Shown here: positions 7,333-15,830 of the stretch, in pieces | Position numbering within the stretch: the first letter of the stretch is position 1 | Layout: every line of letters begins with the position of its first letter | Origin: CAMDTE01 sp964504345 | Lineage (GTDB): Bacteria; Bacteroidota; Bacteroidia; Flavobacteriales; Schleiferiaceae | Direction of reading: 5' to 3' | Assembly: GCA_964504345.1 (NCBI GenBank) | Contig: CAZDDX010000001.1 | Span: 558,001 to 622,000, forward strand | DNA: 64,000 bases | The notes under the pieces: model-generated | Told to the model about the DNA's origin: nothing | Seen by the model: the letters and a program-made list of their open reading frames with translations, nothing else | Database searches by the model: none | Program-made: the position numbers and the translations under genes

Positions 7333-9420
7333 ATGGCGAAAAAATTGAAGCCCCGTTTTAACCTCAACTGGATCTACATCGCGGTGTTTGTAGGCTTGTT
7401 GGGCTTGCAGCTATTCAGCTCCATGACCCCCAGCACCTTGCCTACCACGTTCCAAGCCTTCAGCAAGATGGTCCTGCGCGGAGACGTAGAAAAGCTGAAA
7501 GTAGTCAACAAGGAGGAAATCTACGTGTACCTCCGCAAAGAGGCGCTCGAAAAAAACGAAGCGTACAAAAAGATTGCGAAAAAGAGCTACGGGGATCAAT
7601 TGAACCCCGGCCCGCACTACCAATTTGAAATGCCCGTGGAATCTTTTGAGGCCCAATTGGAGCGCTTCTATGCGGCCAATGGTACGTGGTTGACCAAGAA
7701 CGGAGAGCTGCAGGTGGAGTACAAAACCGAAAGCAACGTTTTGGGCGAAGTGCTTTCGTGGATTTTGCCTTTGGTCCTTTTTGGGGTCCTTTGGTTCTTT
7801 TTGCTCCGTCGCATGGGCGGCGGCGGCGGACCTGGCGGTCAAATTTTCAACATCGGCAAGAGCCGCGCCCAAGTCTTTGAAGGCGATGCGAAAGTTCACG
7901 TGACATTCAAGGACGTTGCGGGAATGGAAGGGGCTAAGGATGAGGTGTTGGAAGTTGTTGATTTCCTGAAAAATCCGAAAAAATATACGGACTTGGGCGG
8001 TAAAATCCCCAAAGGCGTCTTGTTGAGTGGCCCTCCCGGAACCGGAAAAACCCTTCTGGCCAAAGCCGTTGCTGGAGAGGCGCAGGTCCCCTTCTTTTCT
8101 TTGAGCGGATCGGACTTTGTGGAGATGTTTGTGGGCGTAGGCGCCAGCCGTGTTCGGGACTTGTTCAAACAAGCGAAAGAGAAATCCCCGTCGATTATTT
8201 TCATCGACGAAATTGATGCGATTGGCCGCGCACGCGGCAAGAATGCCTTTTCCGGAGGCAACGACGAACGCGAAAATACGTTGAATCAGCTCCTTACGGA
8301 GATGGACGGTTTTGGCACCAACGAGCATGTGATCGTGATGGGCGCCACCAACCGCGCAGACATCTTGGACCGTGCACTGATGCGTGCAGGACGTTTTGAT
8401 CGATTGATTTACGTGGACCTCCCGGAGTTGAACGAGCGCAAGGACATTTTCCAAGTCCACTTGCGTCCGCTGAAACTTTCACCCAACTTGGACGTTGAGT
8501 TTTTAGCACGTCAAACCCCGGGATTTTCCGGTGCGGACATCGCCAACGTGTGCAACGAAGCGGCCCTGATTGCCGCGCGGAAAGAGAAGAAATTCATTGA
8601 AAAGCAGGATTTCTTGGATGCCGTAGACCGCATTGTAGGTGGATTGGAAAAGAAGTCCATGATCATTACTCCGGACGAAAAAAAGTCCATTGCGTACCAC
8701 GAATCCGGCCACGCCACCGTAAGCTGGTTGTTGGAGCACGCTTCACCGTTGGTGAAGGTCACCATTGTGCCCCGCGGAAAGGCCTTAGGAGCCGCCTGGT
8801 ACCTGCCGGAGGAGCGCCACCTCACCACCGCGGAGCAGTTGTTGGACGAAATGTGCGCCACCTTGGGCGGACGTGCCGCGGAAGAAGTTGTTTTTGGCAA
8901 GATTTCCACCGGCGCTTTGTCTGACTTGGAAAAAGTCACCAAGCAAGCACGGGCCATGGTTACTGTTTACGGATTGAATCCAGTCCTGGGCAACATTACC
9001 TACTACGATTCGTCGGGCCAAACCGAATACCAGTTTGACAAGCCGTACTCGGAAAAGACTGCGGAAATAATCGACGCGGAGATCCACACCCTGATTGAGT
9101 CCCAGTACGAACGGGCCAAGCTACTGCTGCGCGACAACTTGGATAAACTGCATGCCTTGGCGGCCGATCTGATGGCCAACGAAGTGATTTTCAAGGAAAA
9201 CATGGAAGCCATATTTGGCCTGCGTCCTTGGAAGTCGAAGCAGGACATTTTGGACGAATTGGCCGTAGAGGCCGACGCGGCAAAAGCGGATGCTGCTCAG
9301 GCTGCTGCAACTGAAGGAACCGAAACCGCAGCACCAGTACCGAGCACTGATGCGCCCGAAGGTGTTATGCCCAATAAAGATTCGACCGATCTCGACAGCG
9401 ATCGTGACCCGATTGGGTAA
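7333..9420 (+). CDS. ftsH: ATP-dependent zinc metalloprotease FtsH
   Basis: Inner-membrane AAA+ protease that extracts and degrades membrane and short-lived proteins. Order over 695 residues: transmembrane helix at about 13-30, a periplasmic FtsH-ext domain, a second helix at about 137-156 followed by a poly-Gly stretch, AAA+ module with Walker A GPPGTGKT (about 233-240), Walker B IIFIDEID (about 288-295) and the SRH RADILDRALMRAGRFDR, then the zinc site HESGH (about 455-459) and its third ligand Asp near 531. A variable Ala/Glu/Thr-rich tail of about 50 residues follows. Likely co-transcribed with rsfS, 40 bases upstream. Confidence 0.97.
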   Translation: MAKKLKPRFNLNWIYIAVFVGLLGLQLFSSMTPSTLPTTFQAFSKMVLRGDVEKLKVVNKEEIYVYLRKEALEKNEAYKKIAKKSYGDQLNPGPHYQFEMPVESFEAQLERFYAANGTWLTKNGELQVEYKTESNVLGEVLSWILPLVLFGVLWFFLLRRMGGGGGPGGQIFNIGKSRAQVFEGDAKVHVTFKDVAGMEGAKDEVLEVVDFLKNPKKYTDLGGKIPKGVLLSGPPGTGKTLLAKAVAGEAQVPFFSLSGSDFVEMFVGVGASRVRDLFKQAKEKSPSIIFIDEIDAIGRARGKNAFSGGNDERENTLNQLLTEMDGFGTNEHVIVMGATNRADILDRALMRAGRFDRLIYVDLPELNERKDIFQVHLRPLKLSPNLDVEFLARQTPGFSGADIANVCNEAALIAARKEKKFIEKQDFLDAVDRIVGGLEKKSMIITPDEKKSIAYHESGHATVSWLLEHASPLVKVTIVPRGKALGAAWYLPEERHLTTAEQLLDEMCATLGGRAAEEVVFGKISTGALSDLEKVTKQARAMVTVYGLNPVLGNITYYDSSGQTEYQFDKPYSEKTAEIIDAEIHTLIESQYERAKLLLRDNLDKLHALAADLMANEVIFKENMEAIFGLRPWKSKQDILDELAVEADAAKADAAQAAATEGTETAAPVPSTDAPEGVMPNKDSTDLDSDRDPIG

Positions 9421-9479
9421 GTGAAAATTCTTCTGATTCACGCAGAGTTAATCATTTTTTCGGTACTTTGCGGTAGTTT

Positions 9480-10118
9480 ATGCAAATAACGCGTTGGATG
9501 GCAGGTTTGTTGGGGAAAGTTATGGCCATTTTGAGCGGTCGTCCGGACTTAGAGCCTTCTGAGCCCGCAACTGCACTGCGTGGAAAATACGCCCCTAAAG
9601 AAAACGATCCTTTAGAAATCAAATTTGTTAAACGCTTTACGGACAGTGGCGGATTCTTTTTGTTTTCAGATTTCCATCAGGAAATCGTAAACAACCTGGT
9701 TAGCATCAATTTAGAGATCAAACCTCGTGCCTTCTGGAGCCCAGAGCCGGAAGTGCAAACACTGTTGCAAGAAGCTCAAGTTCCCTTAGCGCAATCTCCG
9801 TCGGACGCGGACGTGATGGTGACCACTGCTGAAGCATTGGTTGCGTACACGGGTGGCATCATGATTACTGACAACCAAACCGGTGGATTGAAGGCATCGC
9901 AATTTCCTCCTGTTCACGTGGCATTGGCGCGAACTTCGCAACTGGTAGACAGTTTGTCGGACGGCATGAGGCGAATCAACAACGCCACACGGGTTCAACG
10001 CCCGCAACAAATCATTACTTTAAAAGGCAAGTTGGACGAATCTGTTCGCCAAGCATCCGCAGATCCCAACAAACACCGCGAACTGTACTTGTTGCTTTTT
10101 GAAGACGGGACGCTCTAA
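9480..10118 (+). CDS. LUD-domain (LutC/YkgG-like) protein
   Basis: A 212-residue protein of the LUD family, named after the lactate-utilisation proteins LutB/LutC. The core runs from about 55 to the end, with DADVMVTTAEALVAYTGG, TGGLKASQFPPVHVALAR and the closing ELYLLLFEDG strand. No iron-sulfur motif is present and no lutA or lutB neighbours, so lactate oxidation is not supported. In Bacteroidota this gene commonly sits between ftsH and cdsA, as here; its job is unknown. Confidence 0.8.
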   Translation: MQITRWMAGLLGKVMAILSGRPDLEPSEPATALRGKYAPKENDPLEIKFVKRFTDSGGFFLFSDFHQEIVNNLVSINLEIKPRAFWSPEPEVQTLLQEAQVPLAQSPSDADVMVTTAEALVAYTGGIMITDNQTGGLKASQFPPVHVALARTSQLVDSLSDGMRRINNATRVQRPQQIITLKGKLDESVRQASADPNKHRELYLLLFEDGTL

Positions 10119-10147
10119 CCGTTGCGTTCGTTAATTCAAATTAGTTA

Positions 10148-10816
10148 ATGGCCTGGAACGAGACCCAAAAACGCACGCTTTCGGGTGCCGTTTACGCATT
10201 AGTTGTTTTGGCCGTGGTAACGCGCGGAGCCCAGCCTTTTTTGGTTTTTTCAGCCGTCGCCTCTTTTTATACGGCCCGCGAAATCGGTCGGATGAGCAAT
10301 CTCCCTTGGGTGGCCCGATTGACGTTAATGGCCTATGCCGTTGGCGGGTTTTACCTGGGTTTGTACTGGGCACTTGACGGTCAGCTCAGCATGAATGACG
10401 GATCCGAAGGCTACCGGTGGGAACGCATTGGCGTGCCCTTCTTCCTGATTTGGGCCAGCGACAGTTTTGCCTATGTGGGCGGCAGATGGCTGGGAAAAAC
10501 TCCACTGGCACCGCTTATTTCTCCGAAGAAAACGTGGGAAGGTGCGGCCTTTGGAGCTGCCGGCACCGCCTTGACCGCCCTGGTTTTTGGCCATTATTGG
10601 CCTCAATGGAGCGGATCTTGGCCTTCTTGGGTCTTGGGGCTTGCGGTGGCCGTGGCCGCTCCCGTGGGCGACTTGCTGGAGTCCTACGCCAAACGCAAAG
10701 CGGGCATCAAGGATTCCGGCGTCTTTCTCCCCGGACACGGAGGTTGGTTTGATCGATTGGACAGTTATCTGTTGGTCGGTTGGGTACTGGGTTGCCTTGG
10801 GTGGTGGCAGCAGTAA
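10148..10816 (+). CDS. cdsA: Phosphatidate cytidylyltransferase
   Basis: Makes CDP-diacylglycerol from phosphatidate and CTP, the branch point of phospholipid synthesis. A 222-residue polytopic inner-membrane protein, shorter than the E. coli enzyme (about 285) because it has fewer N-terminal helices. The diagnostic C-terminal signature is intact: SPKKTWEGAAFG (about 122-133), then PVGDLLESYAKRK and FLPGHGGWFDRLDSYL (about 195-211). It is followed after 46 bases by a phosphatidylserine decarboxylase, so both act in phospholipid synthesis. Confidence 0.93.
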   Translation: MAWNETQKRTLSGAVYALVVLAVVTRGAQPFLVFSAVASFYTAREIGRMSNLPWVARLTLMAYAVGGFYLGLYWALDGQLSMNDGSEGYRWERIGVPFFLIWASDSFAYVGGRWLGKTPLAPLISPKKTWEGAAFGAAGTALTALVFGHYWPQWSGSWPSWVLGLAVAVAAPVGDLLESYAKRKAGIKDSGVFLPGHGGWFDRLDSYLLVGWVLGCLGWWQQ

Positions 10817-10834
10817 TTAGAGCAGCGGCAAACG

Positions 10835-10842
10835 TACCTTTG
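10835..10842 (+). promoter_or_regulatory. Bacteroidota -7 box for psd
   Basis: TACCTTTG matches TAnnTTTG and lies 20 bases before the psd ATG at 10863, in the gap after cdsA. It suggests that psd has its own promoter besides any read-through. Confidence 0.55.
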
Positions 10843-10862
10843 TGGGTGTAAAACCTGCCTGA

Positions 10863-11552
10863 ATGAACAACTCCTACGCCTCTACCCTCACCTTGCGCAT
10901 GCACCGCGAAGGCAAAACCATCCTTTTGGTAGCTACCGCGCTCTTGTTGGGCGCCTTATTTGGATTGGACTACTTGGAATGGCCCCGCGCGGTGAGCTTG
11001 GGCTTGCAGCTGGTCTTTTTGGGTCTGTACCTGGCAGTGGTTCAGTTCTTCCGCAACCCCGTGCGCACCACCGTGGCCCAGGCGAACGAAATCATTGCCC
11101 CGTGCGACGGTGAGGTGGTGGTGATTCAAGAAGCGATCGAAGACGAATATTTTAAGGAAAAACGCATTCAGGTTTCCATCTTCATGTCCCCCCTGAACGT
11201 ACACGTCAATCGGTACCCCAACGAGGGAACCGTGCGCTACGCCAAGTACCACCCGGGCAAATTCCTCGTGGCGTGGCACCCCAAATCCAGCACGTTGAAC
11301 GAACGAACTACGGTGGTGGTGGACGGCCCCAAAACAGGACCTGTTTTGTACCGACAAATCGCCGGTGCAGTGGCGCGTCGGATCAAAATGTACGCCAAAG
11401 AGGGCCAAAACGTGCGTGCGGGCCAAGAATGCGGATTCATTCAGTTTGGATCCCGAATGGACTTGTTTTTGCCGTTGAACGCGGAAATTTGCGTCAAAAT
11501 TGGCGACCGTCCCGCCGGCGGGGTGGATTGCATCGCGCGCATTCCGGCTTAA
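10863..11552 (+). CDS. psd: Phosphatidylserine decarboxylase family protein
   Basis: Forms phosphatidylethanolamine from phosphatidylserine at the inner membrane. A 229-residue short form. A membrane-proximal helix pair (about 18-60) precedes the catalytic domain (IIAPCDGEVVVIQE, FMSPLNVHVNRYP, and RIKMYAKEGQ). The self-cleavage site is at FGSRMDLF near residues 197-204, where the Ser becomes the pyruvoyl group, as in the archaeal-type branch. It follows cdsA, in keeping with phospholipid synthesis; pssA is not in the window. Confidence 0.92.
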   Translation: MNNSYASTLTLRMHREGKTILLVATALLLGALFGLDYLEWPRAVSLGLQLVFLGLYLAVVQFFRNPVRTTVAQANEIIAPCDGEVVVIQEAIEDEYFKEKRIQVSIFMSPLNVHVNRYPNEGTVRYAKYHPGKFLVAWHPKSSTLNERTTVVVDGPKTGPVLYRQIAGAVARRIKMYAKEGQNVRAGQECGFIQFGSRMDLFLPLNAEICVKIGDRPAGGVDCIARIPA

Positions 11553-11601
11553 AAAGAGCGCCGTTCAGCTTCGGGCAGGCACAACGCGACTGCGGGCAGG
11601 C

Positions 11602-12321
11602 TTAGTGGGGTTGTGCCGCGGCATAGCCGCGTTCGCGGGCCCAAGTGTAGGCCTGTTCCACGGCCTGGTCAAAGGTTAAATCGGAGTTGTCCAGGACCAA
11701 GGCGTCGTGGGCTTGCAGCAAGGGCGAGTCCAAGCGGGCTTGGTCTTCGGCGTCGCGCTGGGCCAAATTGGCCGCAATGTCTTCTACGGTGAGGCCGTAG
11801 GTGCTGCCTTTGGCCTCCATTTCCGCAAAACGACGGGCCGCGCGCACGTCCGGCCGGGCCGTCATGAAAATTTTGAGTTTGGCCTCCGGGAAGACCACCG
11901 TTCCGATGTCCCTCCCGTCCATCACTACGCCCGGCGAATCCGTTCCCAACTTTTGCTGCTGCGCCACCAGGGCCCGGCGCACTTCCGGAACCGCACTCAC
12001 CTTGCTCACGATTTGGCTGATTTCCATCGTCCGAATTTCCGCCTCCACGTCCTCTCCGTTCAACAAGGTGTGCTGCTGGCCGGACGCCTCCCAACGCCAG
12101 CGGATGTCCAAGGTTCCGGCACCCGCGCGGAGCGCTTCGGCCGCGGCGGGGCTGACGGAAGAGCCGTCGGGGCCTACCCAGCCGTTGCGCAGGGCGTGCA
12201 AAGCCACCGCGCGGTACATGGCGCCGGTGTCCACGTACAAATAGCCCAATCGTTGGGCCAAAATTTTGGCGACGCTGCTCTTTCCGGTGGAGGAAAATCC
12301 GTCGATGGCGATGGCGTTCAT
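11602..12321 (-). CDS. cmk: (d)CMP kinase
   Basis: Phosphorylates CMP and dCMP to the diphosphates. A 239-residue P-loop kinase: IDGFSSTGKSSVAK (about 5-18), DTGAMYRAVALHAL (nucleotide-binding, about 31-44) and DGRDIGTVVFPEAKLKIF. The P-loop has Phe-Ser-Ser-Thr where many bacteria have Pro-Ala-Gly-Ser. The ATG at 12321 puts the P-loop at the very N-terminus; the reading frame stays open upstream but only by running through porQ. It lies 2 bases after the porQ stop, the conserved porQ-cmk pair. Confidence 0.95.
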   Translation of the reverse strand: MNAIAIDGFSSTGKSSVAKILAQRLGYLYVDTGAMYRAVALHALRNGWVGPDGSSVSPAAAEALRAGAGTLDIRWRWEASGQQHTLLNGEDVEAEIRTMEISQIVSKVSAVPEVRRALVAQQQKLGTDSPGVVMDGRDIGTVVFPEAKLKIFMTARPDVRAARRFAEMEAKGSTYGLTVEDIAANLAQRDAEDQARLDSPLLQAHDALVLDNSDLTFDQAVEQAYTWARERGYAAAQPH

Positions 12322-12323
12322 GC

Positions 12324-13361
12324 TTAAAAGGTGCGGACCAGGCCGAATTGATGCAAGCGCCCCGCCACGTGCAGCGAGGTGTTGGCGTAGTTGTACTGCA
12401 TGCGACCGGCCCGAAGACCTACCCCCAGCGCAAAACCGGCGTTGGAGGAACGCGTGGGCAGGCGCATCTCGATTTGGCGCCGGAAGTCGTAGGAAAGTTG
12501 GATGCGCAGGCGGCTGCCGGGGGTGAATTCCGCGCCCAACAAAACGTGCCGCAGGGCCAGATTGGCTAAGCTGGGCGGGTTGTAGGTGCGCACGCCGGTC
12601 AGCGGATCGCGGTCGTAGGCGTTGGGGTCGTCGTAGCTGAGGTTGGGCGTTTCCAGGTGGGTCAGGGCCAAGGACCAACGCATGGGCATGTACTTCAAGC
12701 GGTTGGAGAGGCCCAACTGCACGTCCACCGGGGTTGCGGGCAATTCCACACCGAAGGATTCTATGGTTTTGCCCAGGTTTTTCACCACCAAACCGGCAGC
12801 CCAGCGGCCGTCGGCCCAGGTGCGCACCGCGCCCCAATCCGTGAATACGGCGGTGGAGGTGTATTGGCTGTAGGCGAGCATCGAGTAATGCAGGGTAGCT
12901 CCCACGGACCAGTGCCGGTTTACGCGGTAGGCAACCCCCACGCGGGGGTCCGTTTCCTGCGCCCGAAACGAGCCCAATACTTCACCGGAAGGGTCTGTGA
13001 GGGCCAGGGAAGCCGTGGCCAACTGCCGCACGCCCACCCCCAGCACCCAACGGTTGCGGAGGCGGAAACCCGCGGTGAGCTCCGCCTGCTGGAGGCCGTC
13101 GGGCCAACGCGCCCCGCTCAAAACCACTTGAGAACGCGCAGCGGAATCGGCACCGGAAAAGGCGGTTGCCAGCAATGCAGGATTCAGTACGGAGAAGCCA
13201 ACGTCTCCTTGCGGATGCGCCACGGCAGCACCGGAAAGTGCCGCCACGCGGGCATGGGCCGGCACAGTCACTTGGGACCAGGACGTTGCGGGCAGGATCA
13301 GCACCCCCCACAGGAGGAGGTTTTTCCCGACGCAACCCCAAAACAACGAGGGGTTTTTCAC
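12324..13361 (-). CDS. porQ: Type IX secretion system protein PorQ
   Basis: An outer-membrane beta-barrel protein of the PorV/FadL-like group. PorQ belongs to the T9SS attachment complex with PorU, PorV and PorZ, which finishes surface anchoring of cargo. At 345 residues it has a signal peptide (about 1-30, ending ATSWSQ), the PorQ/PorV-like start HARVAALSGAAVAHPQGDVG with a following NPALL, and alternating aromatic strands to a terminal aromatic residue. The start is GTG at 13361; a TACCTTTA box ends 4 bases before it. It sits between lon and cmk, the usual place. Confidence 0.9.
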   Translation of the reverse strand: MKNPSLFWGCVGKNLLLWGVLILPATSWSQVTVPAHARVAALSGAAVAHPQGDVGFSVLNPALLATAFSGADSAARSQVVLSGARWPDGLQQAELTAGFRLRNRWVLGVGVRQLATASLALTDPSGEVLGSFRAQETDPRVGVAYRVNRHWSVGATLHYSMLAYSQYTSTAVFTDWGAVRTWADGRWAAGLVVKNLGKTIESFGVELPATPVDVQLGLSNRLKYMPMRWSLALTHLETPNLSYDDPNAYDRDPLTGVRTYNPPSLANLALRHVLLGAEFTPGSRLRIQLSYDFRRQIEMRLPTRSSNAGFALGVGLRAGRMQYNYANTSLHVAGRLHQFGLVRTF

Positions 13362-13365
13362 GCGC

Positions 13366-13373
13366 TAAAGGTA
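13366..13373 (-). promoter_or_regulatory. Probable -7 box for porQ-cmk
   Basis: TACCTTTA on the minus strand is one base off TAnnTTTG and ends 4 bases before the porQ GTG, the same spacing as at ddl, birA and tgt. It lies in the 16-base gap after lon, so porQ-cmk could be transcribed on its own. Confidence 0.4.
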
Positions 13374-13377
13374 CGTT

Positions 13378-15819
13378 TTACGCCTCGGACAGCACTTTGG
13401 GCGCCTTCACTTTTTCCGCGAGCACCGCAAAGTCCAACACCTCAGCCATGGTACGCACATAACGCACTTCCATGCCCTTCAAGTATGCTGCCGGGATGTC
13501 GTTGACGTCCTTTTCGTTGTCCGCGCACAGCAAAACGGTTTTGATGCCGGATCGCTTGGCGGCCAGCAACTTCTCGCGGATGCCGCCCACGGGCAACACG
13601 GTGCCGCGCAACGTAATTTCCCCGCTGAGCGCCAGCTTGGAACGCACCTTGCGCTGCGTAAAGAGGCTCATCAGCGCCGTCAGCATGGCAATACCGGCCG
13701 ACGGTCCATCCTTGGGGGTGGCGCCTTCCGGCACGTGCACGTGGACGTCGTTCTTGGTGAACCAAACCGGATTCAGCCCCAGGGCCTCCGCGTTGGAACG
13801 CAAGTAGGTCAGGGCAATGGTGGCAGACTCCTTCATCACGTTGCCCAAGTTTCCGGTCAGGTTCAACTTGCCCGTTCCGGGAGAGACGGTGCTTTCCAGG
13901 AAGAGGATGTCTCCGCCCACGGGCGTCCAGGCCAAGCCGGTGGCCACGCCGGCCACGTCGTTGTTGATGGCGCGGTCCCGGTCAAACCGAGGCGTGCCCA
14001 AGTACTCTTTGATCTGCTCCACGCTGGGGTTGTCTGGAAATTCTTCTTCCAAGGCCTTGGCTTTGGCAGCTTTGCGGGCCAAACCGGCGAGCTGCTTGTC
14101 CAAACCGCGGACGCCGGATTCGCGCGTGTACTGGTCCACCACCGCACCCATTTCCGTTTTGCCCAGCACCACGGACTTAGGGGGCAATCCGTGCTCTTCC
14201 AACTGCTTGGGAAGCAAGTGCTTGCGGCCAATTTCTACTTTTTCCTCCAACGTGTATCCGTTGACCTCAATGATCTCCATGCGGTCCCGAAGGGCGGGCT
14301 GAATGGAGCTCAAACTGTTGGCGGTGGCGATGAACAAGACCTTGGACAAATCGTAGCCGATCTCCAGGAAATTGTCGTGGAAACTGTTGTTCTGGGCGGG
14401 GTCCAGCACCTCCAACAAGGCCGACGACGGATCTCCTTGAACGCCGTAGGAAAGCTTGTCTATTTCGTCCAACACGAAGACCGGATTGGAGGCTCCTGCC
14501 TTTTTCAAGCTGGCCAAAATTCGGCCGGGCATGGCGCCAATGTAGGTTTTGCGGTGGCCGCGGATTTCGGATTCGTCCCGCATGCCGCCCAAACTCATGC
14601 GCACGTAGGGACGGCCCAGGGCCTCCGCTACGCTTTTGCCCAGCGAGGTTTTGCCCACGCCGGGAGGGCCGTACAAACAGATGATGGGGCTGCGGAGGTC
14701 GCCCTTGAGCTTGAGGACCGCCAGGTGCTCCAAAATGCGCTCCTTCACCTTTTCCAAGCCAAAGTGGTCCCGGTCCAGAATGCGGGCCGCGCGCTTGAGG
14801 TCAATGTTTTTCTTGGCGGTTTTGTTCCACGGAAGGTCCAGCATCAGCTCCAAATAGGAGCGCTGGATGCTGAAATCCGGAACCTGGGGGTTCATGCGCT
14901 GCAAGCGCAACAATTCCTTGTCAAAATGCGCAGCCACGTCCACGGGCCAGTCCATCTTCACGCCCCGCTGCCGCAGGTTTTCAATCTCTGCCTCTTGGCT
15001 GACGCCGCCCAACTCCTCCTGGATGGTCTTCATCTGCTGGTGCAGGAAGTACTCGCGCTGCTGCTGGTCAAAATCCTGACGCACCTTGTTGGCGATCTCG
15101 TTCTTGACCTCCAGCATTTGCTGTTCCGACGTCAGGTGCTTGAACACCCCGTGGGCACGCGCCTTCAAATCCGCCTCTTGCAGCAATTCTTGCTTGTCTT
15201 TTACTTCGATGCCCGCCATGTTGCTGGCGATGAAGTGCAGCAGGAAGGTGTCTGACTCGATGTTCTTGACCGCAATTTGCGCTTCCGACGGGATGTTGGG
15301 GCTTTCTTGGATGATTTGCAGGGCCAATTCCTTGATGGAGGACATCAGGGCCTTGAATTCCTTGTCTTTTTGGGTGTAGCGGACGTCGTCCAGCAGCTCA
15401 ATTTTGGCTTTCAGGTACGGCTTGACGCCCACGGTCTCCACAATGCGGAAGCGGCGCTTGCCCTGCAGGATGGCCGTGATGTTGCCGTCGGGCATGCGGA
15501 ACATGCGCACCATTTGCACCAAGGTTCCCACTTCGTAGAGGTCGTCGGCCTCCGGATCCTGGGTGTCCGGGTTGCGTTGGGCCATGACGCCAAAGATTTT
15601 CTTGCCTTTTTGGGCGTCCTGGATGAGCTTGATGCTCTTGTCCCGTCCGGCCGTGACTGGCGAAACCACACCGGGAAACAGCACCGTGTTGCGCAGGGGC
15701 AAAATGCCCACTACCTCCGGGACGTCAGCCTCCGGCAGGTTGTTGTCTTCTTCGTTGGTAACGAGGGGAATAAAATCCGTATCGTCCGACATCAGTCGGG
15801 AAAAGTTCAGTGCATCCAT
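13378..15819 (-). CDS. lon: ATP-dependent protease Lon
   Basis: Cytosolic AAA+ serine protease that degrades misfolded and regulatory proteins. At 813 residues it is full length: N-terminal LAN domain (VVGILPLRNTVLFPG, about 37-51), coiled-coil/helical linker, Walker A CLYGPPGVGKTSLGK near 385, Walker B PVFVLDEIDK near 450, and the proteolytic domain with the serine motif PKDGPSAGIAM and the downstream Lys of the Ser-Lys pair (LAAKRSGIKTVLL). Start ATG at 15819; MSDDTDFIPL ten codons later is an alternative. It lies 11 bases after the GlmU-like gene and upstream of porQ-cmk. Confidence 0.97.
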   Translation of the reverse strand: MDALNFSRLMSDDTDFIPLVTNEEDNNLPEADVPEVVGILPLRNTVLFPGVVSPVTAGRDKSIKLIQDAQKGKKIFGVMAQRNPDTQDPEADDLYEVGTLVQMVRMFRMPDGNITAILQGKRRFRIVETVGVKPYLKAKIELLDDVRYTQKDKEFKALMSSIKELALQIIQESPNIPSEAQIAVKNIESDTFLLHFIASNMAGIEVKDKQELLQEADLKARAHGVFKHLTSEQQMLEVKNEIANKVRQDFDQQQREYFLHQQMKTIQEELGGVSQEAEIENLRQRGVKMDWPVDVAAHFDKELLRLQRMNPQVPDFSIQRSYLELMLDLPWNKTAKKNIDLKRAARILDRDHFGLEKVKERILEHLAVLKLKGDLRSPIICLYGPPGVGKTSLGKSVAEALGRPYVRMSLGGMRDESEIRGHRKTYIGAMPGRILASLKKAGASNPVFVLDEIDKLSYGVQGDPSSALLEVLDPAQNNSFHDNFLEIGYDLSKVLFIATANSLSSIQPALRDRMEIIEVNGYTLEEKVEIGRKHLLPKQLEEHGLPPKSVVLGKTEMGAVVDQYTRESGVRGLDKQLAGLARKAAKAKALEEEFPDNPSVEQIKEYLGTPRFDRDRAINNDVAGVATGLAWTPVGGDILFLESTVSPGTGKLNLTGNLGNVMKESATIALTYLRSNAEALGLNPVWFTKNDVHVHVPEGATPKDGPSAGIAMLTALMSLFTQRKVRSKLALSGEITLRGTVLPVGGIREKLLAAKRSGIKTVLLCADNEKDVNDIPAAYLKGMEVRYVRTMAEVLDFAVLAEKVKAPKVLSEA

Positions 15820-15830
15820 GGAAACAAACG

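Noticed and set aside
9480..10118. Lactate utilisation operon around the LUD protein
   Set aside because: No lutA or lutB partner and no iron-sulfur motif; the neighbours are ftsH and cdsA.
11572..11601. Repeat CGGGCAGGC at 11572 and 11593 between psd and cmk
   Set aside because: Only nine bases, two copies, in GC-rich sequence; too short to support a function.
12322..12837. Upstream in-frame extension of cmk through porQ
   Set aside because: The kinase P-loop must lie near the N-terminus, the extension is low-complexity Arg/Gly/Pro sequence, and it is wholly inside the real porQ gene.
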